In this document: piece by piece, positions 52,037 to 60,148 of the stretch
How the letters are laid out: each line of letters starts with the position of its first letter
Numbering within the stretch: position 1 is the first letter of the stretch
NCBI RefSeq assembly: GCF_037154015.1
Contig: NZ_JBANRL010000001.1
Coordinates: 2,232,001 to 2,296,000 of the forward strand
From: Altererythrobacter aquiaggeris
GTDB taxonomy: Bacteria; Pseudomonadota; Alphaproteobacteria; Sphingomonadales; Sphingomonadaceae
Length of the DNA: 64,000 nt
Direction of reading: 5' to 3'
Notes under the pieces: model-generated
The model's input: only the letters and a program-made list of their open reading frames with translations
Told to the model about the DNA's origin: nothing
Database searches by the model: none
Program-made: the position numbers and the translations under genes

Positions 52037-52061
52037 AACGGAGTCTGGTTAACAATGTTCC
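52037..52061 (-). promoter_or_regulatory. EcfG-type general stress promoter of the LuxR-type operon
   Basis: On the minus strand GGAAC (52061-52057), a 16-bp spacer and CGTT (52040-52037) match the alphaproteobacterial general stress sigma consensus. The LuxR-type start codon is 36 bp downstream. The same pattern precedes phyR and a small lipoprotein gene in this window. Confidence 0.82.
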
Positions 52062-52091
52062 TACAGTGCAGTAACTTGAGCGGTGCCGATG

Positions 52092-53279
52092 TTACCCGGC
52101 CAGCGCCTCGCTCAGGAACCGTTTTACGTTTCGCGCGGCCTGCCGCAGGCGCTGCTCATTCTCGACCAAGGCGATGCGGACAAAGCCTTCGCCGTTTTCG
52201 CCGTAACCAACTCCCGGCGCCACCGCGACTTCGGCTTTTTCAAGCAATTGTTTGGAAAATTCGAGGCTGCCCATCGCCTCCAGCCCCTTTGGCAGCGGCG
52301 CCCAGGCAAACATCGACGCTTCGGGCGGCGGTATGTCCCACCCGGCCCGGCCAAAACTTTCGACCAGAACATCGCGGCGCTTGTGGTACAGCGCACGGTT
52401 GCGTTCGACGATATCCTGCGGGCCATTCAAGGCGGCACAGGCAGCGGCCTGAATCGGCGTGAACGCACCGTAATCGAGGTAGGATTTCACCCGCGTCATC
52501 GCAGAAATCAGATCCTTGTTGCCCACCGCGAAACCCATCCGCCAGCCCGCCATCGAGAAAGTCTTGGATAACGAGGTAAATTCCACCGTCACATCTTTCG
52601 CACCCTTCACCTGCAACAACGACGGCGTGGGTTTGCCGTTATAGTAAAGTTCGGAATAGGCGAGATCGGATAGCAGCCAGACCTTGTTTGCCCTGGCCCA
52701 CGCGACCACGCGTTCGTAAAAAGCCAGGTCCACAACCTCGGCGGTCGGGTTTGACGGGTAATTGAGCACCAGAATGCTGGGCCGCGGCACCGTGAATGCC
52801 ATCGCCTTGTCCAGCGCTTCGAAATACCGTTCGTCGGGCGTGGTCGGTACGGCCCGGATGGTGGCGCCGGCGATGATGAACCCGAATGTGTGGATCGGAT
52901 AGCTGGGATTGGGCGCTAGCACCACATCACCCGGCGCGGTGATGGCGGTGGCGAGGCTGGCCAGCCCTTCCTTTGAGCCCATCGTCACGACCACTTCGCT
53001 CTCGGGATCGAGTCCGACCCCGAACCGTCGTTCATAATAATTCGCCTGCGCGCGCCGCAGCCCCGGAATTCCTTTGGACTGCGAATAACCATGCGCATTG
53101 GGCTTGCGCGCCACTTCGCACAATTTGTCGATAACATGATCAGGCGGCGGTAAATCCGGATTGCCCATGCCCAGATCGATTACATCGCGGCCCGCCTGCC
53201 GCGCGGCCTGGCGCAATCCGTTCACTTCGGCAATGACATAGGGCGGCAAACGCTTGATGCGGTAAAAATCGGTGTCCAT
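52092..53279 (-). CDS. alaC: Alanine-synthesising aminotransferase AlaC
   Basis: 395 residues, class I PLP aminotransferase. It shows DLGMGNPDLPPPDHVIDKL, the PLP lysine in FTSLSKTFSMAGWRMGFAVGN, NYPSNPTAEV for the substrate carboxylate, and C-terminal VRIALVENEQR. The N-terminus DTDFYRIKRLPPYVIAEVN is typical of AlaC, which makes alanine from pyruvate with glutamate. The ATG at 53277-53279 fits this N-terminus. It is divergent from phaC. Confidence 0.92.
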   Translation of the reverse strand: MDTDFYRIKRLPPYVIAEVNGLRQAARQAGRDVIDLGMGNPDLPPPDHVIDKLCEVARKPNAHGYSQSKGIPGLRRAQANYYERRFGVGLDPESEVVVTMGSKEGLASLATAITAPGDVVLAPNPSYPIHTFGFIIAGATIRAVPTTPDERYFEALDKAMAFTVPRPSILVLNYPSNPTAEVVDLAFYERVVAWARANKVWLLSDLAYSELYYNGKPTPSLLQVKGAKDVTVEFTSLSKTFSMAGWRMGFAVGNKDLISAMTRVKSYLDYGAFTPIQAAACAALNGPQDIVERNRALYHKRRDVLVESFGRAGWDIPPPEASMFAWAPLPKGLEAMGSLEFSKQLLEKAEVAVAPGVGYGENGEGFVRIALVENEQRLRQAARNVKRFLSEALAG

Positions 53280-53422
53280 GATCCTCGCGCCGGATGTGTC
53301 CGTCTGGTCTGCGCAGGATTGTTGCGCGGAGAGGTGTCTTTGACGCACAAAATGGATGGGTGCAATCATTCTTGCAAAGCACTATCCAGTTAGCCGGGCG
53401 GCATCCGGCACCGCGCGCAACC

Positions 53423-55276
53423 ATGGAAATGGGCAATATGGACGATACGAACGACATTTTCCGGCAACAGGCCGAAGCCATGCAGGCGCTGTTTGGCCAG
53501 ATGTTGCCTGACGGCATAACAAAGATGCCCGCCCCGGATGCTGACGCGTGGAAGAAATCCGCCGACCAACTGAAAACGCTATGGGCCGGGATACAGACGG
53601 AACAGGCGACCGGTTCAACGCCGCTGACGCAGTTCGCCGATCCGGCACGCTGGGCAGATTTTGCCCGCCAATGGTACGCCGCAATGCCGCTGATGAACCC
53701 GGCCAAGCAAAAGGAACTGTGGGACGAAGGTGCCGCATTATGGCAAAACATCCTCGGGCAATACGGCATTGGCGGCGCACTGACCCCCGACAAACCCGAG
53801 CTTCCCCGCAAAGATCGCCGCTTCGCCGATCCGCATTGGCGCGCGCATCCGGCTGCGGCGCTGATACACCAGACCTATCTCATGCTTGCCGAACGTATCG
53901 AAGCCATGGTTGACGAGGTTGAAGGGCTGGACAAGGGCAAGCGCGAGCAATTGCGGTTTGCGACCAGAACAATGATTGAATCGATGAGCCCTGCCAACAC
54001 GCCGCTCACCAACCCGGTCGTGCTCGACCGGACAATTGCAACCAAAGGCCAAAACCTGGTCAAGGGCATGCAACATCTTCTGGCGGACATGAAAAAAGGC
54101 CAACTGACACATACCGATCCGGCCGCATTCACGCTGGGCGAAAATATCGCCACCACTCCGGGCAAAGTTGTGCACGAGACACCGCTTTACCAGCTGATCC
54201 AGTACAGCCCGTCCACTCCCCAAGTGATGGAAACTCCGCTGGTAATCTTCCCGCCGTGGATCAATCGCTTCTACATTCTCGACCTGAACGAGAAAAAGAG
54301 CTTTATCCGCTGGGCCGTGGGCCAGGGCGTGACCGTTTTCGTGGCCAGCTGGAAATCGGCTGATGCCTCGATGAAGGATATTGCCTGGGATGACTATATT
54401 CGCGCGCAAATCGGTGCGATCGACCATATCAGGGCGCGGCTGAAAGTCCCTGCGGTGCATACAATCGGATATTGCGTGGCGGGGACGACGCTGGCTGCCA
54501 CTCTTGCCATTCTGGCGCAGCGCGGTGAAGCGGATAAAGTCAAAAGCGCAACGTTCTTTACCGCGCAAGTGGACTTCAGCCGTTCCGGCGAACTCAACAA
54601 TTTCATCAATGACGATCAGATCAGGACGATCGAAAGCCTGTCGACCAACGGCTACCTCGATGGTCGCTACCTTGCGCTGACGTTCAATCTGCTAAGAAGT
54701 TCGGACCTGATCTGGAATTACGTCGTCAATAATTACCTGCTGGGCGAGGATTACCCTGCCTTCGATCTGTTGCACTGGAACGGCGATGTCACCAATCTGC
54801 CAGCCAGATGGCACGGCGATTATTTGCGCGATCTCTACCGCGACAACAAATTGGTCGAGCCGGGCGCGCTGAGCGCCGACGGCACGCCGATCGATCTGCG
54901 CAAAGTGACCACACCGGCATACGTCCAGGCGGGCAAGGAAGATCATATTGCACCCGCGAAAAGCGTGTTCAAGCTGACCGGGCAATTTACCGGACCGACA
55001 AAATTCGTCCTTGCCGGGTCGGGCCATATTGCGGGCGTGGTCAATCCTCCCGGCTCCGGAAAATACCAATATTGGACAAATGATGCCGATTGTGCGTCCT
55101 TATCCGAATTTGTCGAAGGGGCGAGCGAGACCGCCGGCAGCTGGTGGCCCGACTGGATCGACTGGCTGAAATCCCACAAAGACAAGCAAATCGCCCCGAC
55201 CGGCAAGAGAAAGCCGGGCGGCAAAGGTGATGCAGTGATCGAGGATGCGCCGGGGCGCTACGTTAAAACACGTTAG
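53423..55276 (+). CDS. phaC: Class I poly(3-hydroxyalkanoate) synthase PhaC
   Basis: 617 residues from the first of three close ATGs (53423, 53429, 53438). The lipase-like box GYCVAGT has the catalytic C351, with Asp in AGKEDHIAP and His in LAGSGHIAGVVNPP. The N-terminal DIFRQQAEAMQALFGQML and the WRAHPAAALIHQTYLM motif are class I features. It polymerises (R)-3-hydroxyacyl-CoA at granule surfaces. The ATG at 53438 is also possible. A phasin gene follows behind its own promoter. Confidence 0.95.
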   Translation: MEMGNMDDTNDIFRQQAEAMQALFGQMLPDGITKMPAPDADAWKKSADQLKTLWAGIQTEQATGSTPLTQFADPARWADFARQWYAAMPLMNPAKQKELWDEGAALWQNILGQYGIGGALTPDKPELPRKDRRFADPHWRAHPAAALIHQTYLMLAERIEAMVDEVEGLDKGKREQLRFATRTMIESMSPANTPLTNPVVLDRTIATKGQNLVKGMQHLLADMKKGQLTHTDPAAFTLGENIATTPGKVVHETPLYQLIQYSPSTPQVMETPLVIFPPWINRFYILDLNEKKSFIRWAVGQGVTVFVASWKSADASMKDIAWDDYIRAQIGAIDHIRARLKVPAVHTIGYCVAGTTLAATLAILAQRGEADKVKSATFFTAQVDFSRSGELNNFINDDQIRTIESLSTNGYLDGRYLALTFNLLRSSDLIWNYVVNNYLLGEDYPAFDLLHWNGDVTNLPARWHGDYLRDLYRDNKLVEPGALSADGTPIDLRKVTTPAYVQAGKEDHIAPAKSVFKLTGQFTGPTKFVLAGSGHIAGVVNPPGSGKYQYWTNDADCASLSEFVEGASETAGSWWPDWIDWLKSHKDKQIAPTGKRKPGGKGDAVIEDAPGRYVKTR

Positions 55277-55291
55277 ATCAAGTACTTGCAA

Positions 55292-55362
55292 CTTTATGTT
55301 GCAGTGCACAAAAATACCTTGACTTCGCAGTTGCAGCGTATATATTGCAGTGCAACATAAAG
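55292..55362 (+). promoter_or_regulatory. Phasin promoter flanked by PhaR-like operators
   Basis: A strong sigma-70 promoter, TTGACT (55319-55324), 16-bp spacer, TATATT (55341-55346), is flanked by near-perfect inverted copies. One is CTTTATGTTGCAGTGCA (55292-55308); the mirror TGCAGTGCAACATAAAG (55346-55362) overlaps the -10/start region. TGC-rich sites of this type are recognised by the PHA repressor PhaR in alphaproteobacteria; phaR itself is not in the window. Confidence 0.75.
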
Positions 55363-55399
55363 GGCTATCCCGCCCTGTCGAAGCACTGAGGTATTCATT

Positions 55400-56206
55400 A
55401 TGGCCAGCACGCCAACAAGCAAGATTGACGCCGTGACCGAACAGGTCCGCGCCGAAAAGTCCGCTGAAGCAGCGATTGCCGCTGCCAGCGCTGCCAAGGT
55501 CGACGCGAAAGCCGTCGAAAAAGCAGTCGAGAAAAACGAAACTGCGCCGGTAAAGGTTGCAGCCGTCAAGAAAGCCGTCGCCAAGAAGAAGGCACCGGCC
55601 AAGCGCAAGCCTGCCGCCAAGAATGCTGCAGCCAAAAAAGCCACTCCAGCAAAGAAGGCCGCTGCCAAGCGCAAGCCTGCTGCAAACAAATCCACCGCCA
55701 AGCCGCGCAAACTGGCCGCGGCTGCGAAAATCAAGGCTTCCAACACCAAGGAAACAATCATGACCAAAGCTAAAACCAAAACTGCCGATTACACGTCGCA
55801 AATCACCGAAGCGTTTTCCGACGTCCAGGCACGTGCCAAAACCGTTTATGCCAAGGGCAGCGAAGTCGCCGCCGATATGGGCGAATTTACCAAGGGCAAT
55901 ATCGAAGCAGTCGTCGAATCGGGCAAGGTCCTGACTTCGGGCATGCAGGACATGGGCAAGGCCTATGTCGAAGATATGCGCGCTGTGGTCACCACTCTGA
56001 CTGCCGACGCGAAGGAAGTTGTCGCGGTCAAGTCGCCAACCGAGTTCGTGCAGCTTCAGTCGAAGTTTGCCCGCCGTAATTTCGACGTTGCCGTAGCGCA
56101 AACGTCGAAGACCACCGAAGCTTGGGTCAAGCTCGCCAATGACGTGTTCGCACCGATTTCGAGCCGCGCCAGCATCGCGATGGAAAAGGTTCGCAAGGCT
56201 GCATAA
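55400..56206 (+). CDS. Phasin with Ala/Lys-rich N-terminal extension
   Basis: 268 residues. Residues 1-118 are a low-complexity Lys/Ala/Pro stretch with AAKK-type repeats resembling histone H1 and the DNA-binding tail of PhaF-like phasins. Residues 121-268 are a phasin domain (YTSQITEAFSDVQARAKTVYAKGSEVAADM..., ARRNFDVAVAQTSKTTEAWVKLAND), which coats PHA granules. An internal ATG at 55760 (residue 121) has AAGGA 7 nt upstream and would make the bare 148-residue phasin. A terminator follows. Possible dual roles are granule coating and nucleoid attachment. Confidence 0.88.
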   Translation: MASTPTSKIDAVTEQVRAEKSAEAAIAAASAAKVDAKAVEKAVEKNETAPVKVAAVKKAVAKKKAPAKRKPAAKNAAAKKATPAKKAAAKRKPAANKSTAKPRKLAAAAKIKASNTKETIMTKAKTKTADYTSQITEAFSDVQARAKTVYAKGSEVAADMGEFTKGNIEAVVESGKVLTSGMQDMGKAYVEDMRAVVTTLTADAKEVVAVKSPTEFVQLQSKFARRNFDVAVAQTSKTTEAWVKLANDVFAPISSRASIAMEKVRKAA

Positions 56207-56267
56207 GCCAGCGTTACCATAGGGCGTCGGCATCTCCCTCTCCCAAACAGCCGACCCCCGAACATTT

Positions 56268-56301
56268 GGGCCGGGTAGCGACAAGCTGCCCGGCCCTTTT
56301 T
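56268..56301 (+). terminator. Rho-independent terminator of the phasin gene
   Basis: GGGCCGGGTAGC and GCTGCCCGGCCC form a 12-bp stem with one G-U pair and a 5-nt loop, directly followed by TTTTT. It lies 62 bp after the phasin stop. Confidence 0.92.
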
Positions 56302-56381
56302 GTTTCTGCAGAGATGTTTCTGCAGGGGAATTTTCATCCATCCCTTGCGGATGGTGCAATGCTTGCGATATTCGGAACGTA

Positions 56382-56765
56382 ATGAACTTCGAATCCAGAT
56401 CTCTGCCCTTGATTGCCCGCAACCCGAACCACGCCGCAAACAGCGGTGCGCCGGATGGCGATGATGGCGGTGCCCAGGTCGGCGTAGCCACGAAAACGCA
56501 GATCCGGCCCAAAAAGCCCAACCAGTTCAAGGTTCTGCTGCTGAACGATGATTACACCCCGATGGAATTCGTGGTTATGGTGCTCAAGCGATTTTTCAAC
56601 ATGGATCTGGAAGCCGCCACGCGGGTGATGCTGCACGTCCATCAGAAGGGCGTCGGCGTTTGCGGCATATTCCCCTACGAAATCGCGGAAACCAAGGTCA
56701 ATCAGGTGATGGATTTCGCCAAGCAGAACCAGCACCCGCTGCAATGCACGCTGGAGAAGGCTTGA
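56382..56765 (+). CDS. clpS: ATP-dependent Clp protease adaptor ClpS
   Basis: 127 residues. The core [58 protein letters not shown] is diagnostic. It delivers N-degron substrates to ClpA. The N-terminal 45 residues are a variable tail. clpA is not adjacent in the window; lptF follows after 92 bp. Confidence 0.95.
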   Translation: MNFESRSLPLIARNPNHAANSGAPDGDDGGAQVGVATKTQIRPKKPNQFKVLLLNDDYTPMEFVVMVLKRFFNMDLEAATRVMLHVHQKGVGVCGIFPYEIAETKVNQVMDFAKQNQHPLQCTLEKA

Positions 56766-56857
56766 ACACACCGCGCCATTCCCGCATTCAAGGGGCATGA
56801 CCTGCGTGTAATGTCGCGCTATAGGCGGTTTTCGACACGCATTCCCCCCTTCACCTT

Positions 56858-58120
56858 ATGCACGGCGGACGCTTGAACTTCATCCCTGCCATCGACCGCT
56901 ATATTTTCAAGCTGGTGCTGGTGCCGATGGTCGCTGTCTTCGTGATCGCGGCATCGCTGCTAACGCTCGACAAGATGCTGACGTTGTTCGAATTCGTCGG
57001 GACCGAGGGCGGGCCGATCGGCATTGTCTTCAAGATGCTGGCCAATCTGATGCCCGAATATGCCAGCCTCGCCATCCCGCTGGGTGTGATGCTGGGGATA
57101 TTGCTGGCGTTCAGAAAGCTGGCAACCACCAGCGAACTCGATGTGATGAATGCGGTCGGCCTGTCCTATGCGCGGCTGCTGCGCGTGCCATACATCATTA
57201 CCCTGGTTCTGGCCGCACTGAACCTGCTGATCGTTGGCTATCTGCAGCCATTGTCGCGGTATTATTACGAGGAAATGGAATATGAATTGCGCTCGGGCGC
57301 ACTGGGCGCTTCGATCAAGGTCGGCGAATTCACCACCTTGGAAGACCGGGTGGCACTACGCGTCACATCGAGCGAGGATGACGGCCGGCAATTGAACGGC
57401 ATCTTTGCAAGGGTAGCCGATAAAAAGGGCCACGTCCTGTCCATATCCGCAAGCGAGGGACGGTTTCTCGCCAATCGCGAGAACCGCGACACCATTATCT
57501 TGCGTCTGATGGACGGAACCATAGTGCAGGATATGGGCGGCCATGACGGCGATGGCCAACCGCCGCGGGTGCTGAGCTTCAGCCGGCATGATTTGCCCAT
57601 CGATCTGCCAGCGATCGAAAACTTCCGGATGCGCGGGGACGACGACCGCGAATATCTGCTGCCCGAACTGATCAGGATCGGCTGGAACAAGGGAGCCACA
57701 GAGGCCGAGCGAAACGCCAGCCAGGCCAGTTTCAATTACCGGATGGTCGAAGTTGTCATGATGCTGCTGCTGCCGCTTCTGGCGGTTGCGCTGGCTATTC
57801 CGCCAAAACGATCGACGTCCGCGCTTGGCGTGTTTGTCTCTATCGTGATGGTCGTCGCCTATCACAAGGTGAACCAGTATGGGGAGGACGTGGCCACATT
57901 AGGCCGGATTGATCCCGCGATCGCGCTGTGGGGACCATTCCTTATCTTTTCGGCGCTGATAATCTGGATGTACTGGCGCGTCGCGCATGTGCCCGGCGGA
58001 CAGGCGATTGGCGGGCTTGAAACCATTTACGCCAAGGTCGCGCGCCAGTTCGCAAAGATTTTCGGAAGGCAGAAACGCCGCGCAGAGATTCTGGACGAGG
58101 ATGCTGCGAATGCAGTTTGA
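56858..58120 (+). CDS. lptF: Lipopolysaccharide export permease LptF
   Basis: 420 residues, LptF/LptG (YjgP/YjgQ) family. N-terminal FIPAIDRYIFKLVLVPMVAVFVIAASLLTLDKML, three helices before and three after a periplasmic beta-jellyroll domain, and C-terminal VVMMLLLPLLAVALAIPP. With LptG it extracts LPS from the inner membrane, driven by LptB. The start ATG at 56858 gives MHGGRLNFIP. It overlaps lptG by 11 bp. Confidence 0.92.
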   Translation: MHGGRLNFIPAIDRYIFKLVLVPMVAVFVIAASLLTLDKMLTLFEFVGTEGGPIGIVFKMLANLMPEYASLAIPLGVMLGILLAFRKLATTSELDVMNAVGLSYARLLRVPYIITLVLAALNLLIVGYLQPLSRYYYEEMEYELRSGALGASIKVGEFTTLEDRVALRVTSSEDDGRQLNGIFARVADKKGHVLSISASEGRFLANRENRDTIILRLMDGTIVQDMGGHDGDGQPPRVLSFSRHDLPIDLPAIENFRMRGDDDREYLLPELIRIGWNKGATEAERNASQASFNYRMVEVVMMLLLPLLAVALAIPPKRSTSALGVFVSIVMVVAYHKVNQYGEDVATLGRIDPAIALWGPFLIFSALIIWMYWRVAHVPGGQAIGGLETIYAKVARQFAKIFGRQKRRAEILDEDAANAV

Positions 58121-59207
58121 TTTCTTCCCCAGCCGCGCGCTGACCATTTATCTTGGCAAGCTGTTCGTGGTGCGGATTCTCGCGGTGCTTCTGATGCTGG
58201 TGCTGATCCTGCAAACGCTCGACCTGTTAAGCCAGAGCGGCGACATTCTGGCTTATGAAGGCAACGGCGAAAGCGAGCTGTGGCAGTATATTTCGCTCCG
58301 CGCGCCGCAGTTGGTTGCGCGTTTCCTGCCATACTCCGTGCTGCTCGCCACCATCATCACGCTCGCCACGCTGAACCAGAACAGCGAGGTTATTTCCATG
58401 AAGGCTGCCGGTATGAGCGCGCATCAGGTGCTCGCTCCGCTGCTGCTGGTTGCCGCGCTGGTTTCCGCTGCCACATTCGCTTTTACGGAAACTGTTGTCG
58501 TGCGCGGCAATGCGACACTGAAAGCGTGGAAGGCCAGCGACTATGGCCCAATTCCCGGCGACACCGGTATTCGCAGTAATCTGTATTTGACCGACGGTTC
58601 GGATATCATGACAGCGGCGACAGTTACCGGTTCGGGCGCGGATACGCGAATGACGGACGTGACCTGGTATGACCGCGATGATCGCGGGATGATTACCCGG
58701 CAGGCACGCGCAGCGACAGCAACCTATGCGTCACCGGGCTGGCAGTTGAAAAATGTGACCGTGTTCACCGTGGAAACTGCGCGGTCGGTCAGCCGGGAAA
58801 CACTGGTCGTGGCACCGCGGGTGACCCCGGCACAGGTCGCGATCGACAGCGTCGATCCCGATACCATGACCTTCGCGGAGCTAGGCAGCGCGATTGATGC
58901 GATGGAGGCGGCCGGCCGCCGAACAGGCGAATTGCGCGCGAAATGGTGGCACAAAATGTCCGGGCCGCTTGCCGCATTTCTGATGCCGCTGCTCGGTGCG
59001 GTCGCGGCATTCGGCCTTGCCCGGGCCGGCCAGCTGTTTTTGCGGGCGGTTATCGGCATGGCGCTGGGCTTTGCTTATTTCGTGGTCGATAACGCAGCGC
59101 TTGCGATGGGCAGTTTTGGCGGTTACCCCCCGTTTCTAGCCGCATGGTCCCCGTTTCTGCTGTTCGCGTTGATCGGCGAGACTGTGCTGATCCGCACCGA
59201 GGAATGA
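58110..59207 (+). CDS. lptG: Lipopolysaccharide export permease LptG
   Basis: 365 residues, second YjgP/YjgQ protein. N-terminus FFPSRALTIYLGKLFVVRILAVLLMLVLILQTLDLL, then the conserved PYSVLLATIITLATLNQNSEVISMKAAGMS, and C-terminal SGPLAAFLMPLLGAVAAFG. The ATG at 58110 is preferred because GAGG lies 9 nt upstream; an ATG at 58101 has no room for a ribosome site. Overlaps lptF 3' end and the GNAT gene (ATGA at 59204-59207). Confidence 0.92.
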   Translation: MQFDFFPSRALTIYLGKLFVVRILAVLLMLVLILQTLDLLSQSGDILAYEGNGESELWQYISLRAPQLVARFLPYSVLLATIITLATLNQNSEVISMKAAGMSAHQVLAPLLLVAALVSAATFAFTETVVVRGNATLKAWKASDYGPIPGDTGIRSNLYLTDGSDIMTAATVTGSGADTRMTDVTWYDRDDRGMITRQARAATATYASPGWQLKNVTVFTVETARSVSRETLVVAPRVTPAQVAIDSVDPDTMTFAELGSAIDAMEAAGRRTGELRAKWWHKMSGPLAAFLMPLLGAVAAFGLARAGQLFLRAVIGMALGFAYFVVDNAALAMGSFGGYPPFLAAWSPFLLFALIGETVLIRTEE

Positions 59208-59725
59208 GCGCCGCTGACTGGTCGATCCGGCTCGCACGGGCCCATGATGCACCGTCGCTGCCCGAAATCGAACTCGCCGCAGCCAAGCTGTTCGATACGA
59301 TACCTGATCTTGCCGAAATTGCCGGCCATCATGCGATCAAGCCGGACTTGCATCGCAAACTGATCGGCAAGGGTCACTGTCTGGTCGCGCAGTCAGAAGG
59401 CCGGATCGCCGGATTTCTGGCCAGCGAACCGTTTGGCCGCGAGTTGCACATTGCCGAAATGTCGGTTCACCCGGATTTTCAGCAACTGGGCATCGGCGCG
59501 GCATTGCTGCGGGGCTGCAGGATTGACGCGCGCAATAGCGGGTTTTGCGCGCTCACCCTCACAACATTCCGCGATATTCCCTGGAACGGGCCCTTCTATG
59601 CGCGGCTGGGGTTCGCTGTGATCGAAGCGGATACGCTGTCCCCCCGCCTGCGCGGTTTGATCGAACAGGAGATAGAGCATGGGCTGCCGGCAGAACGGCG
59701 GATCGCCATGCGGTGCCTGTTATAG
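59204..59725 (+). CDS. GNAT-family acetyltransferase
   Basis: 173 residues. RLARAHDAPSLPEIE at the N-terminus, IAEMSVHPDFQQLGIGAALLRGCRIDARNSGF with the acetyl-CoA loop, and FYARLGFAVIE late. It is coupled to lptG by ATGA. The substrate is unknown, and the neighbours do not define it. Confidence 0.85.
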   Translation: MSAADWSIRLARAHDAPSLPEIELAAAKLFDTIPDLAEIAGHHAIKPDLHRKLIGKGHCLVAQSEGRIAGFLASEPFGRELHIAEMSVHPDFQQLGIGAALLRGCRIDARNSGFCALTLTTFRDIPWNGPFYARLGFAVIEADTLSPRLRGLIEQEIEHGLPAERRIAMRCLL

Positions 59726-59749
59726 GAACCTCGCGCCGCAAGGACCGTT
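59725..59749 (+). promoter_or_regulatory. EcfG-type general stress promoter of a small lipoprotein gene
   Basis: GGAAC (59725-59729), 16-bp spacer, CGTT (59746-59749), matching the same consensus as the phyR promoter. Placed 25 bp before the lipoprotein ATG and overlapping the GNAT stop codon. Confidence 0.85.
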
Positions 59750-59773
59750 AAGCTGCCTTTGAAGGGGAGTTTT

Positions 59774-60070
59774 ATGCAAAACCGTTTTCGTACTGTACTT
59801 ACCGCTTCGGCGGTGCTCGCACTGGCTGCTTGCAGCGATTCCGACCCTGCCGACACAGCCGCCATCAATGACGTCGATAACGCCGCCGCCGGAATGGAAG
59901 CCACGGATGTGGGGCCAACCGATACCACCGTCGTTCCGGCGAATGGCGGGGAAGACAGCGACCGCGTTACAATCGATGCGGACGGCGTTACCGCAGACAT
60001 CGCCGATGGTGACAAGCGGATCAAGGCGGATGTCAGCAGCGACCCGTCGGTTACCGTCGAAGTTGACTGA
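59774..60070 (+). CDS. Small stress-controlled lipoprotein, unknown function
   Basis: 98 residues from the ATG at 59774, which has AAGGGGAG upstream. A lipoprotein signal (TVLTASAVLALAAC, lipobox LAAC) is followed by an acidic, low-complexity mature part with alternating D/A/V (DSDPADTAAINDVDNAAAG...) ending DPSVTVEVD. Family not recognised. Its promoter places it in the general stress regulon. Confidence 0.78.
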   Translation: MQNRFRTVLTASAVLALAACSDSDPADTAAINDVDNAAAGMEATDVGPTDTTVVPANGGEDSDRVTIDADGVTADIADGDKRIKADVSSDPSVTVEVD

Positions 60071-60095
60071 TAACGCGCTTGGATCGAATGATGAA

Positions 60096-60130
60096 AAGGG
60101 GCCTCTCCAAACGGAGTTGGCCCCTTGTTT
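60096..60130 (+). terminator. Rho-independent terminator after the lipoprotein gene
   Basis: AAGGGGCC and GGCCCCTT with an inner CTCC/GGAG stem and a short loop, followed by GTTT. It lies between the convergent lipoprotein and desaturase genes and may serve both strands. Confidence 0.8.
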
Positions 60131-60148
60131 ATCGGACCAAGTCTGCGG

